This document shows, piece after piece, positions 18,604 through 28,845 of a stretch of 60,536 bases of DNA. Source of the DNA: Clostridia bacterium (lineage in GTDB: Bacteria > Bacillota > Clostridia > Oscillospirales > Acutalibacteraceae). A program made the position numbers and the translations under genes. The stretch spans positions 1 to 60,536 of the forward strand of contig JAFQIG010000009.1 in assembly GCA_017397655.1 (NCBI GenBank), in the 5' to 3' direction. The number at the start of each line of letters is the position of its first letter. Positions within the stretch are counted from its first letter, which is position 1. The notes below the pieces were generated by a model, which saw nothing but the letters and a program-made list of their open reading frames with translations, searched no databases and was not told the origin of the DNA.

Positions 18604-19521
18604 TTATTTTTTCAACACTTCGCTAACGCTTGTTGCAAGACCGGCAATTGACTGAATTTCGCTGGGAATAATAATCTTTGTTGACTGTCCGTCAGAAGCC
18701 TTTTCAAAAGCCTCAAGACTCTTGAGTGTAATAAAGCCTTCACCGGGATTTGCCTGATTGATAAGCTCAATAGCCTTTGCATTTGACTGCTGAAGCTCAA
18801 GAATTGCTGCCGCATCACCCTCGGCTTCGCGGATTTTGGCTTCCTTGACAGCTTCGGCACGAAGGATGGTTGCCTGCTTTTCGCCCTCAGCAGCAAGAAT
18901 CTGACTTTCTTTAAGACCTTCAGCAACAAGGATCTTACTTGCCTTTTCACCTTCTGCACGAAGAATCGCTTCACGGCGCTGACGTTCTGCCTTCATCTGC
19001 TTTTCCATCGCATCCTGAATCTCTGAAGGCGGAATAATGTTTTTAAGCTCAACACGGTTTACCTTGATTCCCCAGGGATCGGTAGCTTCATCAAGGATAA
19101 CTCTGATCTGAGCGTTGATAGTGTCACGTGAGGTGAGCGTATGATCAAGCTCCAGATCACCGATAATGTTACGAAGAGTCGTTGCCGTAAGATTTTCGAT
19201 AGCCGAAAGGGGATTTTCAACACCGTAAGTATAGAGCTTGGGATCAGTTATCTGGAAGAAAACAACGGTATCAATCTGCATTGTAACGTTATCCTTTGTG
19301 ATAACGGGCTGAGGCGGAAAGTCAACGACCTGCTCTTTGAGAGAAACATTCTTTGCAAGTCTGTCGATAATCGGAATCTTGACGTGAAGACCTGTCTGCC
19401 ATGTTTCCTTGTAAGCACCGAGACGTTCAATGACAAAAGCGCGTGACTGCGGAACAATCTTGATATTCGCAACAATAAAAACAATGATAAGAACAACTAT
19501 CAATAAAAAGATCCAAAGCAT
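18604..19521 (-). CDS. SPFH (stomatin/prohibitin) membrane-domain protein
   Basis: The 305-residue protein has a single N-terminal membrane helix (MLWIFLLIVVLIIVFIVANI), then a complete SPFH/band-7 domain (ERLGAYKETWQTGLH, NVSLKEQVVDFPPQPVITKDNV), then an alanine/glutamate-rich coiled coil (about 180-260) with repeats of the type ILRAEGEKQ. It resembles the QmcA/YbbK paraslipin branch, which forms oligomeric membrane microdomain scaffolds. The ATG at 19521 is chosen because GGAGGG lies just before it; an upstream TTG would overlap that site. It sits 17 bp after an NfeD gene, the standard pairing. Confidence 0.92.
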   Translation of the reverse strand: MLWIFLLIVVLIIVFIVANIKIVPQSRAFVIERLGAYKETWQTGLHVKIPIIDRLAKNVSLKEQVVDFPPQPVITKDNVTMQIDTVVFFQITDPKLYTYGVENPLSAIENLTATTLRNIIGDLELDHTLTSRDTINAQIRVILDEATDPWGIKVNRVELKNIIPPSEIQDAMEKQMKAERQRREAILRAEGEKASKILVAEGLKESQILAAEGEKQATILRAEAVKEAKIREAEGDAAAILELQQSNAKAIELINQANPGEGFITLKSLEAFEKASDGQSTKIIIPSEIQSIAGLATSVSEVLKK

Positions 19522-19538
19522 AAATAAACCCTCCAAAA

Positions 19539-19979
19539 TTATTTTTCTGATACAATAAGCTTTACGCCCTCAATCCTGATAATGCGCACCTTATTACCGA
19601 CATTAATTATCGATCCGTCAACAGATCTTGCCGACCAAACAGCGCCGTCGGTTTTAACCTGACCTACCGCATTATTATTGTCAATAGCTTCCGTAACTAT
19701 ACCAACCATTCCGATAACTCTGTCTGCGTTAGTGGGCACTTTTTTAGCGTCGATATGTTTTTTGACTAAAGGCCTTGTCAGTATCAGAGAAACGAGCGAT
19801 ACAAAAACAAAGATAACCGCCTGTAACCAAAAAGGAGTACTGAAAACACTAACAATCAAGGCAACAAATGCACCGATCGCAAACCAGGTTGTTATCATCT
19901 GAGCAGTAAGAACTTCAGCAACAACAAGAATAACCGTCAATACAATCCAGAATAAAGACATTGAAAATTCGATATTCAT
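19539..19979 (-). CDS. NfeD-family membrane protein
   Basis: The 146-residue protein has an N-terminal membrane helix (MSLFWIVLTVILVVAEVL), two further hydrophobic segments to about residue 75, and a C-terminal OB-fold (about 90-146: GMVGIVTEAIDNNNAVGQVKTDGAVWSARS). This is the short NfeD1b/YbbJ form that partners with SPFH proteins; no ClpP-like protease domain is present. The ATG at 19979 is chosen since AAAGGAGG lies seven bases before it. It is the first gene of a two-gene operon. Confidence 0.88.
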   Translation of the reverse strand: MNIEFSMSLFWIVLTVILVVAEVLTAQMITTWFAIGAFVALIVSVFSTPFWLQAVIFVFVSLVSLILTRPLVKKHIDAKKVPTNADRVIGMVGIVTEAIDNNNAVGQVKTDGAVWSARSVDGSIINVGNKVRIIRIEGVKLIVSEK

Positions 19980-20000
19980 CCATTTACCTCCTTTAATTGC

Positions 20001-20029
20001 ATTATAACACAACATATAGTCTTTTTCAA
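20001..20029 (-). promoter_or_regulatory. Promoter of the nfeD-SPFH operon
   Basis: TTGAAA (20024-20029) and TATAAT (20001-20006) with a 17-bp spacer on the minus strand. The -10 is preceded by TGTGT. Confidence 0.75.
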
Positions 20030-20093
20030 CAATAAACTTCTGAACAAATTGTAAATATTTTCTTAAAAAATTAAATATTTTTTATAAAAACAC

Positions 20094-20122
20094 TAAACAA
20101 ATCTGAAATTATGTGATATAAT
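20094..20122 (+). promoter_or_regulatory. Promoter of the class A PBP operon
   Basis: TAAACA (20094-20099) and TATAAT (20117-20122) are spaced 17 bp. The -10 carries the TGTGA extension, which may offset the weaker -35. Confidence 0.6.
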
Positions 20123-20146
20123 ATAAAAGATAAGGGGGTTTTTCAA

Positions 20147-22444
20147 ATGAATGATTCCTCGGTAAACAACAAGCATGTCGTTCGTGATACGAACACATCA
20201 CCGAAAACAACTTCAAAAAAACATAAAAAGAAAAAACGCAAGAAAAAGCATACATTCTTGTCGGTTATACTTTCCTTTTGTCTGATCTGCTTTTTGACCG
20301 TTTGTATCATCGGAGGCTACGTGCTGACCAACGCCTTTTTGGTTATCAACGGTGACGCTGTTATCAGCCTTGAGGATGAGAAAAACAATCAGAACCAGAC
20401 ATCTTTTATTTATGCATACGACTCCGAGGGAAAGCCTTTTGAATACAGCAGACTCCACGGAGAAATCAACCGTATCTGGGTTGACCTTGAGGATATGCCG
20501 ACAGACCTTATTGATGCTTTTGTCGCTATAGAGGACAAGCGCTTTTACGAGCATAAGGGTGTTGACTGGTACCGTCTCGGCGGTGTTATTTCTTCTCTTT
20601 CTTTTGAGCAGGGCGCTTCTACCATTACTCAACAGCTTATCAAAAACATTACAGGTCAGAACGAAGTCACTATTGTAAGAAAATATAACGAAATCTTAAG
20701 TGCACTCAATCTTGAAAAAAATTATGACAAGAATGACATTCTTGAAGCATATCTTAACGTGGTTTATCTCGGCAGCGGCTGTTACGGTGTAAAGACGGCT
20801 TCAGAAGCTTATTTCGGTAAAGATCTTAACGAGCTGACTCTTGCCGAGTGTTCGGTTTTAGCTTCGATCACAAAAGCTCCGTATTCATTCAATCCGCTTT
20901 ATAATCCCGAATCAAACAAAGAGCGTCGCAGCTGGTGTCTGAGCGAAATGCTGACTCAACAGATGATTTCTAAAGCTGAGTATAACTCTGCACTCAATGC
21001 CGATATTATCTTTACCAACGATTCACGTTATGTTGCGGATACCGAAACCGAGCTTAAAAAGAAGAATGATGACGATATAAAGAACTTTTATGTTGACTAT
21101 ATCGTTGATTCGGTAATTGACGATCTTGTCAACGATCTCGGCTTCGGAGTTTCCGAGGCTACCAAGATGATCTATTACGGCGGACTTAAGATTTATGCTG
21201 CCGTTGATCCGAATATTCAGTCCATACTTGAAAAAGTTTACAGCACACGCTCTGCTTTCCCGAATCCCAACGAAAACGACACTCCCGACGATCCTGCCGT
21301 TCAGTCATCAATGACTATTATGGACTACAGCGGCAGAGTTGTTGCGATTGTCGGTCAGGCAGGCGAAAAGAAGCAGGACCGCGGACTTAACCGTGCTACC
21401 GATTCGCCGAGACAGCCCGGTTCCAGTATCAAGCCGCTTGCAACCTATGCTCCCGGTATTGATAAAAATGTTATCACGTGGTCTACTCTTGTAAGCGATT
21501 CGCCGCTTATCATTAACGGTGAGAGCTGGCCAAAGAATGTTGACGGCGCTCCCAGCGGGACAAAGAAAACCGTTCAGTATGCCATAAAGGTATCTCTCAA
21601 TACTGTTCCTGCTCAGATTCTCCGTAACACCTTACCCGGCGGAGTCTCAACTGCGTTTGAATATCTTCGAGACAGATTCCACCTCAAGCACATAGTGGAA
21701 GGCGACAGAGATATGGCTCCGATGACCGTAGGTGCAATGAATTACGGCGCAACCACTCTTGAAATGGCTGCGGCATATGCAGCCTTCGGTAACGGCGGTA
21801 TGTATTACGAGCCGTATTCATATTACGCTGTTGTTGACAGCTCAGGCGAAGTCATTTTGCCGCCTAAAGACGAGTCTCAAAAGAAAGAAAAACGCTCTAC
21901 TGAAGAAATTCTCAGAGACATTATTGAAAACAATAAAAATACGGTTGCTACACGAGCAATTCAAGAGGATACCGCCGATGTCATGTGCGAGCTGTTGCAG
22001 ACTGTTCCCACATCAAGCTACGGCTCAGGTTACTCTGTACAGAAATTCCCGATTATGTGCAAGACAGGTACAACGGACGAGGATAAGAACAGATGGTTCT
22101 GCGCAGGTACTCCGTATTATGTATGTGCTATCTGGTACGGTTATGACATTGCCGAGAATATGCACACTACGCTCAATCCCTGCGGCAAGATCTTCCTTGA
22201 TGTTTTCAGCAAGATTCATAATAATCTTGAAATGAAGGACTTTGCAAAGAGCGGCAAGACAATTCAGAAGTCATATTGCGCAAATACAGGACTTATCGCA
22301 GGAAAACACTGCCCCGTCGGCGGTCAGGGCTGGTATAAAACGAGCTATCTTCCGAAGCAATGTTCGAGCTGTACGTCAATACCTATACTTGATGATCTCG
22401 AACAGCTTATTGAGGATACCGGAATTTTAGAGCTTTTGGAATGA
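20147..22444 (+). CDS. Class A penicillin-binding protein (glycosyltransferase/transpeptidase)
   Basis: The 765-residue bifunctional wall synthase has a lysine-rich cytoplasmic tail (residues 20-38) and one membrane helix (about 41-66). The GT51 domain includes AIEDKRFYEHKGVDW (catalytic glutamate), GASTITQQLIKN and EAYLNVVYLG. The transpeptidase domain has the active-site SSIK in RQPGSSIKPLATY, the SLN triad in KVSLNTVPAQ and KTG in MCKTGTTDED. All catalytic motifs are intact. The C-terminus has two CxxC-like clusters (NTGLIAGKHCPVGG, QCSSCTS). AGGGGG precedes the ATG. It is the first gene of a plus-strand run of wall and DNA-maintenance genes. Confidence 0.94.
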   Translation: MNDSSVNNKHVVRDTNTSPKTTSKKHKKKKRKKKHTFLSVILSFCLICFLTVCIIGGYVLTNAFLVINGDAVISLEDEKNNQNQTSFIYAYDSEGKPFEYSRLHGEINRIWVDLEDMPTDLIDAFVAIEDKRFYEHKGVDWYRLGGVISSLSFEQGASTITQQLIKNITGQNEVTIVRKYNEILSALNLEKNYDKNDILEAYLNVVYLGSGCYGVKTASEAYFGKDLNELTLAECSVLASITKAPYSFNPLYNPESNKERRSWCLSEMLTQQMISKAEYNSALNADIIFTNDSRYVADTETELKKKNDDDIKNFYVDYIVDSVIDDLVNDLGFGVSEATKMIYYGGLKIYAAVDPNIQSILEKVYSTRSAFPNPNENDTPDDPAVQSSMTIMDYSGRVVAIVGQAGEKKQDRGLNRATDSPRQPGSSIKPLATYAPGIDKNVITWSTLVSDSPLIINGESWPKNVDGAPSGTKKTVQYAIKVSLNTVPAQILRNTLPGGVSTAFEYLRDRFHLKHIVEGDRDMAPMTVGAMNYGATTLEMAAAYAAFGNGGMYYEPYSYYAVVDSSGEVILPPKDESQKKEKRSTEEILRDIIENNKNTVATRAIQEDTADVMCELLQTVPTSSYGSGYSVQKFPIMCKTGTTDEDKNRWFCAGTPYYVCAIWYGYDIAENMHTTLNPCGKIFLDVFSKIHNNLEMKDFAKSGKTIQKSYCANTGLIAGKHCPVGGQGWYKTSYLPKQCSSCTSIPILDDLEQLIEDTGILELLE

Positions 22445-22450
22445 TAAATT

Positions 22451-22882
22451 ATGGTTATATTATCAATTGATTTAGGTGACAGCAGAACCGGCGTTGCCGT
22501 TTGTGACAAGACGGAAACGCTGGCTTCACCGGTCACAACCGTATTTGAAAAGTATTTTCCGAAAATACTTGAAAAGGTAAATGAAATAGTAAAAGAAAAA
22601 AAGCCCGAACTGATTGTTGTCGGATATCCTAAAAATATGAACGCAACAATAGGGGACAGGGCAAAAAAATGCGAGGAGTTCGCATCCTCGCTTAAAGAAT
22701 TAAGCGGTGTTGACACCGTGCTCTGGGACGAAAGACTCTCGACTGTTTCCGCTATGCATGCTCTTAACGATTCGGGTACTTTCGGCAAAAAACGTAAAAA
22801 CGTGCTTGACAGCGTTGCAGCAGTAATTATACTTCAGTCATATATTGATTACAGGAGAATCCACAATGAGAATCGTATATAA
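22451..22882 (+). CDS. ruvX: Holliday junction resolvase-like protein RuvX (YqgF)
   Basis: The 143-residue RNase H-fold protein has SIDLGDSRTGVAV at the N-terminus, the GYPKNMN loop and WDERLST, all diagnostic of YqgF/RuvX, a nuclease linked to 16S rRNA 5' processing and proposed to resolve Holliday junctions. It starts six bases after the PBP stop and overlaps the VanZ-like gene by 17 bp. Confidence 0.93.
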   Translation: MVILSIDLGDSRTGVAVCDKTETLASPVTTVFEKYFPKILEKVNEIVKEKKPELIVVGYPKNMNATIGDRAKKCEEFASSLKELSGVDTVLWDERLSTVSAMHALNDSGTFGKKRKNVLDSVAAVIILQSYIDYRRIHNENRI

Positions 22883-23753
22883 GTCGTCCGAAGACGCTTC
22901 TCCTATACTTAAATTTATACTTTCTGCGGTATTCGCACTGCTTCTTTGCGGTTGCTGTCTGCCTTCTTTCGGCTCTATAGGTCACTTTGCCTTTCAGATT
23001 TCAACTGCGGCTGTTTTGTCATTGATTTGCACCGCAGTTTTTTTCATCCTATTCAAAGGATCGTTAAAAATTATTGCTGACGGTTCAACCGTTTTTTTGC
23101 TTGTTATGCTTTTAATTGCAATTTATGAACAGATAAAAGCTCAGATGGCAATGGAAAAACCCTTCAGCGAAGGATGGTTATACACCTTCTATTACGATAA
23201 ACCTCTGACGGTTGCCGTAGTGTGGGGAACAGTCTTTTTGATTGTATTGGTTTTAAGACTCTTTTTACCGTACACAGACAATTATTCGGAATTTCGTTCT
23301 GATTTCACATTGTTTTTAAGGCGTGCAAGCAAAGGGTTCATTATCTTTTATGCTTTTGTATTACTTTATTGCTTTGTATTACAGCGCTCACCTCAGACAC
23401 AGTCAGGTGTAAATCTGATACCTTTTAATATGATAATGACATATATCAGCAGCTCGACTTCGCTTTATGAGAGACTCTTTTATTTCACGGGGAATTTTCT
23501 GTGCTTTTTTCCGTTCGGATTCCTGTTCAAAGTCTTTAAAAAAGACAGGGACATACTGAAAACGGTGCTTCTGCCGATTGTTTTGTCATTACTGATTGAA
23601 GTATCACAATTTTTGCTTAAAAACGGGAATCTCGATGTAGACGACGTGCTTCTGAACAGTCTCGGCTTCTATGTCGGATACTTTATATGCATAGCTTTTG
23701 ATAAAATCCGACAGTTAATTACAAAATCTGAAGAAAAATCAATTTTTAATTAG
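22866..23753 (+). CDS. VanZ-like family membrane protein
   Basis: The 295-residue protein has about eight hydrophobic segments. The C-terminal half carries the VanZ-like pattern: GVNLIPFNMIM, NFLCFFPFGFLFK, EVSQFLLKNGNLDVDDVLLNSLG. VanZ confers low teicoplanin resistance by an unclear mechanism, but most chromosomal homologues have no known function. The ATG at 22866 is preferred because AGGAGA lies seven bases upstream; a TTG at 22845 would add seven residues and hide this site. The N-terminal half is a less conserved membrane region. Confidence 0.8.
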   Translation: MRIVYKSSEDASPILKFILSAVFALLLCGCCLPSFGSIGHFAFQISTAAVLSLICTAVFFILFKGSLKIIADGSTVFLLVMLLIAIYEQIKAQMAMEKPFSEGWLYTFYYDKPLTVAVVWGTVFLIVLVLRLFLPYTDNYSEFRSDFTLFLRRASKGFIIFYAFVLLYCFVLQRSPQTQSGVNLIPFNMIMTYISSSTSLYERLFYFTGNFLCFFPFGFLFKVFKKDRDILKTVLLPIVLSLLIEVSQFLLKNGNLDVDDVLLNSLGFYVGYFICIAFDKIRQLITKSEEKSIFN

Positions 23754-23800
23754 TCTCATTTTTTGCCTTCTTATGCATAAACTTCTTTAGAGGTGATTGC

Positions 23801-24523
23801 ATGAAAGGCATCAGAAAATACATATTCTTTGCTTCCTTAACCTTACTGTTTGTTTTGCTGTTTTTTATTACCGTAAAAAGGAATAACGAAGCATTGAAAG
23901 CATCCGTCTCACCGTTCGATAATTATACAATAATTGTTGATGCGGGTCATGGCGGAATCGATGGGGGAGCAACAGCTGTTGACGGCACCCTCGAAAAGGA
24001 CATTAATCTGTCGATTGCTCATAAAGTGAATGATCTGCTCACGCTTTTCGGTATAAATACCGTTATGACGAGAGAGTGCGATATGTCAATTCACAGCTCT
24101 GATGCGGAAACAGTCAGACAGAAAAAAGTATCTGATATCAAAAACAGATTAAAGATAATTAATGATGCAAAAAATCCTGTTTTCGTCAGCATACATCAGA
24201 ATCATTTTACTCAGTCAAAATATACAGGTACACAGGTTTTTTATTCTCCGAACAACGAGCGCTCGCGAGCACTTGCGCAAATAATTCAGGAGGATATTGT
24301 TTCATCCTTGCAGCCCGACAATACAAGGCAAATCAAAAAAAGCGGTACACAGATTTATCTTCTTTATCACGCACCGTGTCCCGCAGTAATGATAGAATGC
24401 GGTTTTTTGTCAAACGAATCGGAAACGGAGTTGCTGAAAAGTGATGAATATCAGACCAAAATTGCTGCAATAACTGCAAACAGTATATTAAAATTCATTT
24501 CAGACAGTTCGGAGGTTCTGTAA
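23801..24523 (+). CDS. N-acetylmuramoyl-L-alanine amidase (Amidase_3, CwlD-like)
   Basis: The 240-residue enzyme has an N-terminal membrane anchor or signal (YIFFASLTLLFVLLFFITV) and an Amidase_3 zinc domain. Zinc ligands appear in VDAGHGGIDGG, TLEKDIN (glutamate) and VSIHQNH, and the catalytic glutamate in MIECGFLSN. Length and layout match CwlD, which trims peptides from spore cortex muramic acid, and the host is evidently a sporeformer, but a vegetative role cannot be excluded. AGAGGTGA precedes the ATG; its stop overlaps the radA start as TAATG. Confidence 0.88.
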   Translation: MKGIRKYIFFASLTLLFVLLFFITVKRNNEALKASVSPFDNYTIIVDAGHGGIDGGATAVDGTLEKDINLSIAHKVNDLLTLFGINTVMTRECDMSIHSSDAETVRQKKVSDIKNRLKIINDAKNPVFVSIHQNHFTQSKYTGTQVFYSPNNERSRALAQIIQEDIVSSLQPDNTRQIKKSGTQIYLLYHAPCPAVMIECGFLSNESETELLKSDEYQTKIAAITANSILKFISDSSEVL

Positions 24524-25893
24524 TGGCAGGGAAGATAAAATCAGTCTACATATGTGAAAAGTGCGGTTATGAAGCACAAAAATGGTACGGTTGCTGTCCG
24601 TCATGTAATGAGTGGAACACCATGACGGAGGAAATGAGAAATACGGCGCCTGCCTCTCAGAAAAAGGCCGTTTCCTCCTCATCTGCCAGATCTGAAAGAT
24701 TGAGCGAAATATCGGCACAGGACGAACATCGATATCATACAGGACTCAAAGAGCTTGACAGGGTACTCGGCGGCGGTATTGTAAAAGGTTCACTTGTACT
24801 GCTGAGCGGTGATCCCGGTATAGGTAAATCAACAATTCTTTTACAAATCTGTCAATTTCTAGGTAATGAACTCGAAATACTTTATATATCGGGCGAAGAA
24901 TCGGCACATCAGATAAAGCTTCGTGCTGACAGGCTCGGTGTGGATACCGATAATTTGTCAGTTATGTGCGAAACCGATACTCAGCTTGTAGCCGAGCATA
25001 TAAGAACAGAGAAACCGGGTCTTGTAATAATTGACTCTATCCAGACGATGTGTATTGATGAACTGCAGTCATCGCCGGGAAGTGTCACACAGGTCAGAGA
25101 ATCTACAAATCTGTTGATGAGAGCTGCAAAATCACTTAATATCCCGATTTTCCTCGTAGGTCACGTAAACAAGGACGGAAACATCGCAGGTCCGAAGGTT
25201 CTTGAGCACATTGTTGACGCGGTATTATATTTTGAAGGCGAACGAAATTTATCATACAGAATTTTAAGAGCTGTCAAAAACAGATACGGTTCAACAAATG
25301 AAATCGGCGTTTTTGAGATGCTTGACAGGGGACTGAGCGAAGTCGAAAATCCATCGTTACTGATGATTTCAGGCAGACCTAAAAATACATCAGGATCATG
25401 CATTGCGTGCATAATGGAGGGTTCCAGACCGATTCTTGCAGAGGTTCAGGGCTTGGTAACACAGACAGGCTTCGGCAATCCTCGCAGAATGACAACAGGT
25501 TTTGATTATAACCGTATGTCGATGCTTTTGGCTGTTCTTGAAAAAAGAGCAGGCTACTTTTTCGGTAATATGGATGCTTATATCAACGTTGTCGGCGGCT
25601 TGAAGCTGGACGAGCCTGCATCTGATCTTTCAGTTGCTTTGTCTTTGGTTTCAAGTCTTAAAGATGTTCCTGTACGTGAAGATGTTTTAGCGTTCGGAGA
25701 AATCGGTCTTGGCGGCGAAATCCGTGCAGTCAATTCCTGTACGCAGCGCATCAAGGAGGCGGCACGACTCGGCTTCACCAGATGCATTATACCTAAATTC
25801 AATCTTAAATCCGTATCAAAAGAGCTTTTTAATGAAATTGAGATTGTAGGGGTCAGCAACATAAGACAAGCTTTTGAAGCTCTGATCGGCTGA
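24523..25893 (+). CDS. radA: DNA repair protein RadA (Sms)
   Basis: The 456-residue protein is a branch-migration helicase of recombination. It has the N-terminal C4 zinc finger (CEKCGYEAQKWYGCCPSC), a RecA-like ATPase with Walker A GDPGIGKST, the RadA-specific KNRYGSTNEIG motif, and the C-terminal Lon-protease-like domain (DAYINVVGGLKLDEPASDL). Full length. CGGAGG precedes the ATG. Confidence 0.95.
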   Translation: MAGKIKSVYICEKCGYEAQKWYGCCPSCNEWNTMTEEMRNTAPASQKKAVSSSSARSERLSEISAQDEHRYHTGLKELDRVLGGGIVKGSLVLLSGDPGIGKSTILLQICQFLGNELEILYISGEESAHQIKLRADRLGVDTDNLSVMCETDTQLVAEHIRTEKPGLVIIDSIQTMCIDELQSSPGSVTQVRESTNLLMRAAKSLNIPIFLVGHVNKDGNIAGPKVLEHIVDAVLYFEGERNLSYRILRAVKNRYGSTNEIGVFEMLDRGLSEVENPSLLMISGRPKNTSGSCIACIMEGSRPILAEVQGLVTQTGFGNPRRMTTGFDYNRMSMLLAVLEKRAGYFFGNMDAYINVVGGLKLDEPASDLSVALSLVSSLKDVPVREDVLAFGEIGLGGEIRAVNSCTQRIKEAARLGFTRCIIPKFNLKSVSKELFNEIEIVGVSNIRQAFEALIG

Positions 25894-25919
25894 TGTATTT
25901 AAGTTATTAAGCACTATTA

Positions 25920-25947
25920 ACTGCGCATAATTATTATTTTGTGCAGT
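25920..25947 (+). other. Candidate dif/Xer recombination site (or regulatory hairpin)
   Basis: A 28-bp sequence between radA and the Xer recombinase gene has the dif layout: an 11-bp left arm ACTGCGCATAA, a 6-bp centre, and an 11-bp right arm TTTTGTGCAGT. The left arm contains TGCGCATAA, identical to the E. coli dif XerC arm, and the ACT/ATAA positions of the Bacillus dif. The right arm matches the XerD half at TT-TGT and A-T but has TTTTG where TTATG is expected. The arms are near-perfect inverted repeats, so a hairpin acting on the mRNA is the alternative. Confidence 0.4.
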
Positions 25948-25972
25948 TGAGGGGAGTGTAATCGAAAAAAAA

Positions 25973-26953
25973 ATGGCAGATTTCAGCGCATATCCGCAAT
26001 CAGCGCAATACTATTTTAATTATCTTATCACGGTCAACGGCAAGTCCGAATTGACCGTATCAGGCTATGCGCTTGATCTTCGTATGTTTTTCAGATTTTT
26101 AAAGCTCCATCGAAACATCGTTTCAAAAAATACGGACTTTGATGATATCAGAATTGATGATATTGATATAGATTTTTTAAAAAAAGTTACGGTTAATGAA
26201 GCGTATGCATTTTTAGCTTACTGTACAACCGTACGAAAAAACAATGCAACATCACGTGCGCGTAAAGTTGTTGCAATCAAACGCTTTTACAGATTTCTTG
26301 CTCTTAACAAACAGTTTATTGACGAAAATCCTTTAGCGGATCTTGAATCACCCAGAATAAAAAAATCCTTACCTAAGTATCTGACGCTTGATCAGAGTCT
26401 TGATCTGCTGTCTTGCGTAGATGGGAATTTCAGGGAACGTGACTACTGCATTTTGACATTATTTCTCAATTGCGGATTGCGTTTATCTGAGCTTGTCGGC
26501 CTGAATCTTACCGATATACGTAACGACAGTACAATCAGAGTTCTCGGCAAAGGCAATAAAGAGCGCATAATTTACCTTAATAACGCCTGCACAGCAGCTC
26601 TTAACAGATATCTGCGTGTCAGGCCTGCAGACGGTGTAGCTGACAGAGATGCCGTATTTATCAGCCGTAATAAGCGCAGAATCAGCAAGCGTGCAGTTCA
26701 GGATATCGTTGACAAGTTTTTAAAAAAAGCAGGTCTTGACGGTCAGGGATATTCGGTACACAAGCTTCGTCACACAGCTGCTACTTTAATGTATCAACAC
26801 GGTGATGTTGATGTCCGACTACTGAAAGAAATTCTCGGTCACGAGTCTTTGTCCACAACCGAAATTTACACTCACGTAGTAAATTCTCAATTACAAAAGG
26901 CGCTTGACTCTAATCCTCTTAATGACCTCTCCCCTTCTGATGATTCTATCTGA
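25973..26953 (+). CDS. Tyrosine recombinase XerC/XerD-like
   Basis: The 326-residue integrase has an N-terminal SAM-like core-binding domain (about 10-125) and a catalytic domain with all six residues: R in NCGLRLSEL, K in GKGNKERI, HKLRH (H and R), LGHES (H) and the nucleophile Y in TTEIYTHV. Length is about 30 residues above XerD, mostly an N-terminal insertion (NTDFDDIRIDDIDIDF). It resembles chromosomal XerC/D rather than phage integrases. A spoIIM-like gene follows convergently; Bacillus also has spoIIM near xerD. GGGGAG lies rather far (16 bp) upstream of the ATG. Confidence 0.9.
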   Translation: MADFSAYPQSAQYYFNYLITVNGKSELTVSGYALDLRMFFRFLKLHRNIVSKNTDFDDIRIDDIDIDFLKKVTVNEAYAFLAYCTTVRKNNATSRARKVVAIKRFYRFLALNKQFIDENPLADLESPRIKKSLPKYLTLDQSLDLLSCVDGNFRERDYCILTLFLNCGLRLSELVGLNLTDIRNDSTIRVLGKGNKERIIYLNNACTAALNRYLRVRPADGVADRDAVFISRNKRRISKRAVQDIVDKFLKKAGLDGQGYSVHKLRHTAATLMYQHGDVDVRLLKEILGHESLSTTEIYTHVVNSQLQKALDSNPLNDLSPSDDSI

Positions 26954-27581
26954 AAATAAAATAATTACCGAACAACAAGTTTAGTACGGTATCAGTCAAT
27001 GCTGATAATACGGCAAAACCGACGTATATAAGGTATCGGAGATTATAATCCTTATAATCAACACCTTCGTCCTGTTTTGTCAGTATTTTCAGCATTTTTG
27101 TTGACATTTCAGCGGCTGCAGCACATGCAGTTATCATTACTACTGTACAGATAATTTTTCCCGGATACGATATCAATGCGCAGTATCCGATGCCTTTCAG
27201 TAAATATTTGCTGTACATAAAAGCGCTGACAGTACCGGTACCGATGCCGCTGACTAACGGAATCAGGTATATTACAGGTGTACCTACTGCGCATAATCCC
27301 AGCGAATAAGTTATTATCAATAAAATCAGCACAATAAAAAATGAGTTGCAAAATCCTGTCAACACCGATTCCCCTGCTTTTGCACTTATGTAATCAGAAT
27401 AAATGTTCAGTATGTCTGACAGTATTTCCCCTGCGCCTTTTCGTATAACGACCGAACCGACAACCATACCCGTCGTAAACAGCAACAACAATACTGATTG
27501 TCTGATATACTTATCTTTTTGCGGTTGGTTTCCGTAATACACATTGATCCGAGCACGCCTGCTTTTTATAATTTTAAACAT
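26946..27581 (-). CDS. spoIIM: SpoIIM-like integral membrane protein
   Basis: The 211-residue protein has five or six hydrophobic segments and the SpoIIM/DUF95 pattern: a cytoplasmic start, glycine-rich PLVSGIGTGTVSAFMYS, then KGIGYCALISYPGKIICTVVMI, where SpoIIM has KG...PqN. SpoIIM joins SpoIID and SpoIIP in the peptidoglycan-degrading engulfment machine. The ATG at 27581 is chosen because AGAAAGGA precedes it. Its 3' end overlaps the convergent recombinase gene by 8 bp. The family call is by pattern and context, and moderately sure. Confidence 0.7.
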   Translation of the reverse strand: MFKIIKSRRARINVYYGNQPQKDKYIRQSVLLLLFTTGMVVGSVVIRKGAGEILSDILNIYSDYISAKAGESVLTGFCNSFFIVLILLIITYSLGLCAVGTPVIYLIPLVSGIGTGTVSAFMYSKYLLKGIGYCALISYPGKIICTVVMITACAAAAEMSTKMLKILTKQDEGVDYKDYNLRYLIYVGFAVLSALTDTVLNLLFGNYFIFR

Positions 27582-27648
27582 TTGATCAGTCCTTTCTGTC
27601 AATATTTATGTTGCATTTCGGACTTATATTACAGGTTGTCTCATAAAA

Positions 27649-27686
27649 AAATAAGCAGTCACCCAAAAAAGGGTAACTGCTTATTT
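27649..27686. terminator. Bidirectional intrinsic terminator
   Basis: A 16-bp stem with one mismatch (AAATAAGCAGTCACCC against its near-complement), loop AAAAAA. It lies between the ferredoxin stop and the spoIIM promoter region and would end ferredoxin transcription. Confidence 0.8.
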
Positions 27687-27706
27687 ATGTTCGACCAAAA
27701 AGTCAA

Positions 27707-28826
<1,120 letters not shown>

Positions 28827-28845
28827 TAATTATTTTCCTTCCGTA

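Noticed and set aside
25973-26953. Phage or transposon integrase
   Set aside because: No attachment-site repeats or phage genes flank it; it sits among conserved chromosomal genes next to a SpoIIM-like gene, which fits XerC/D.
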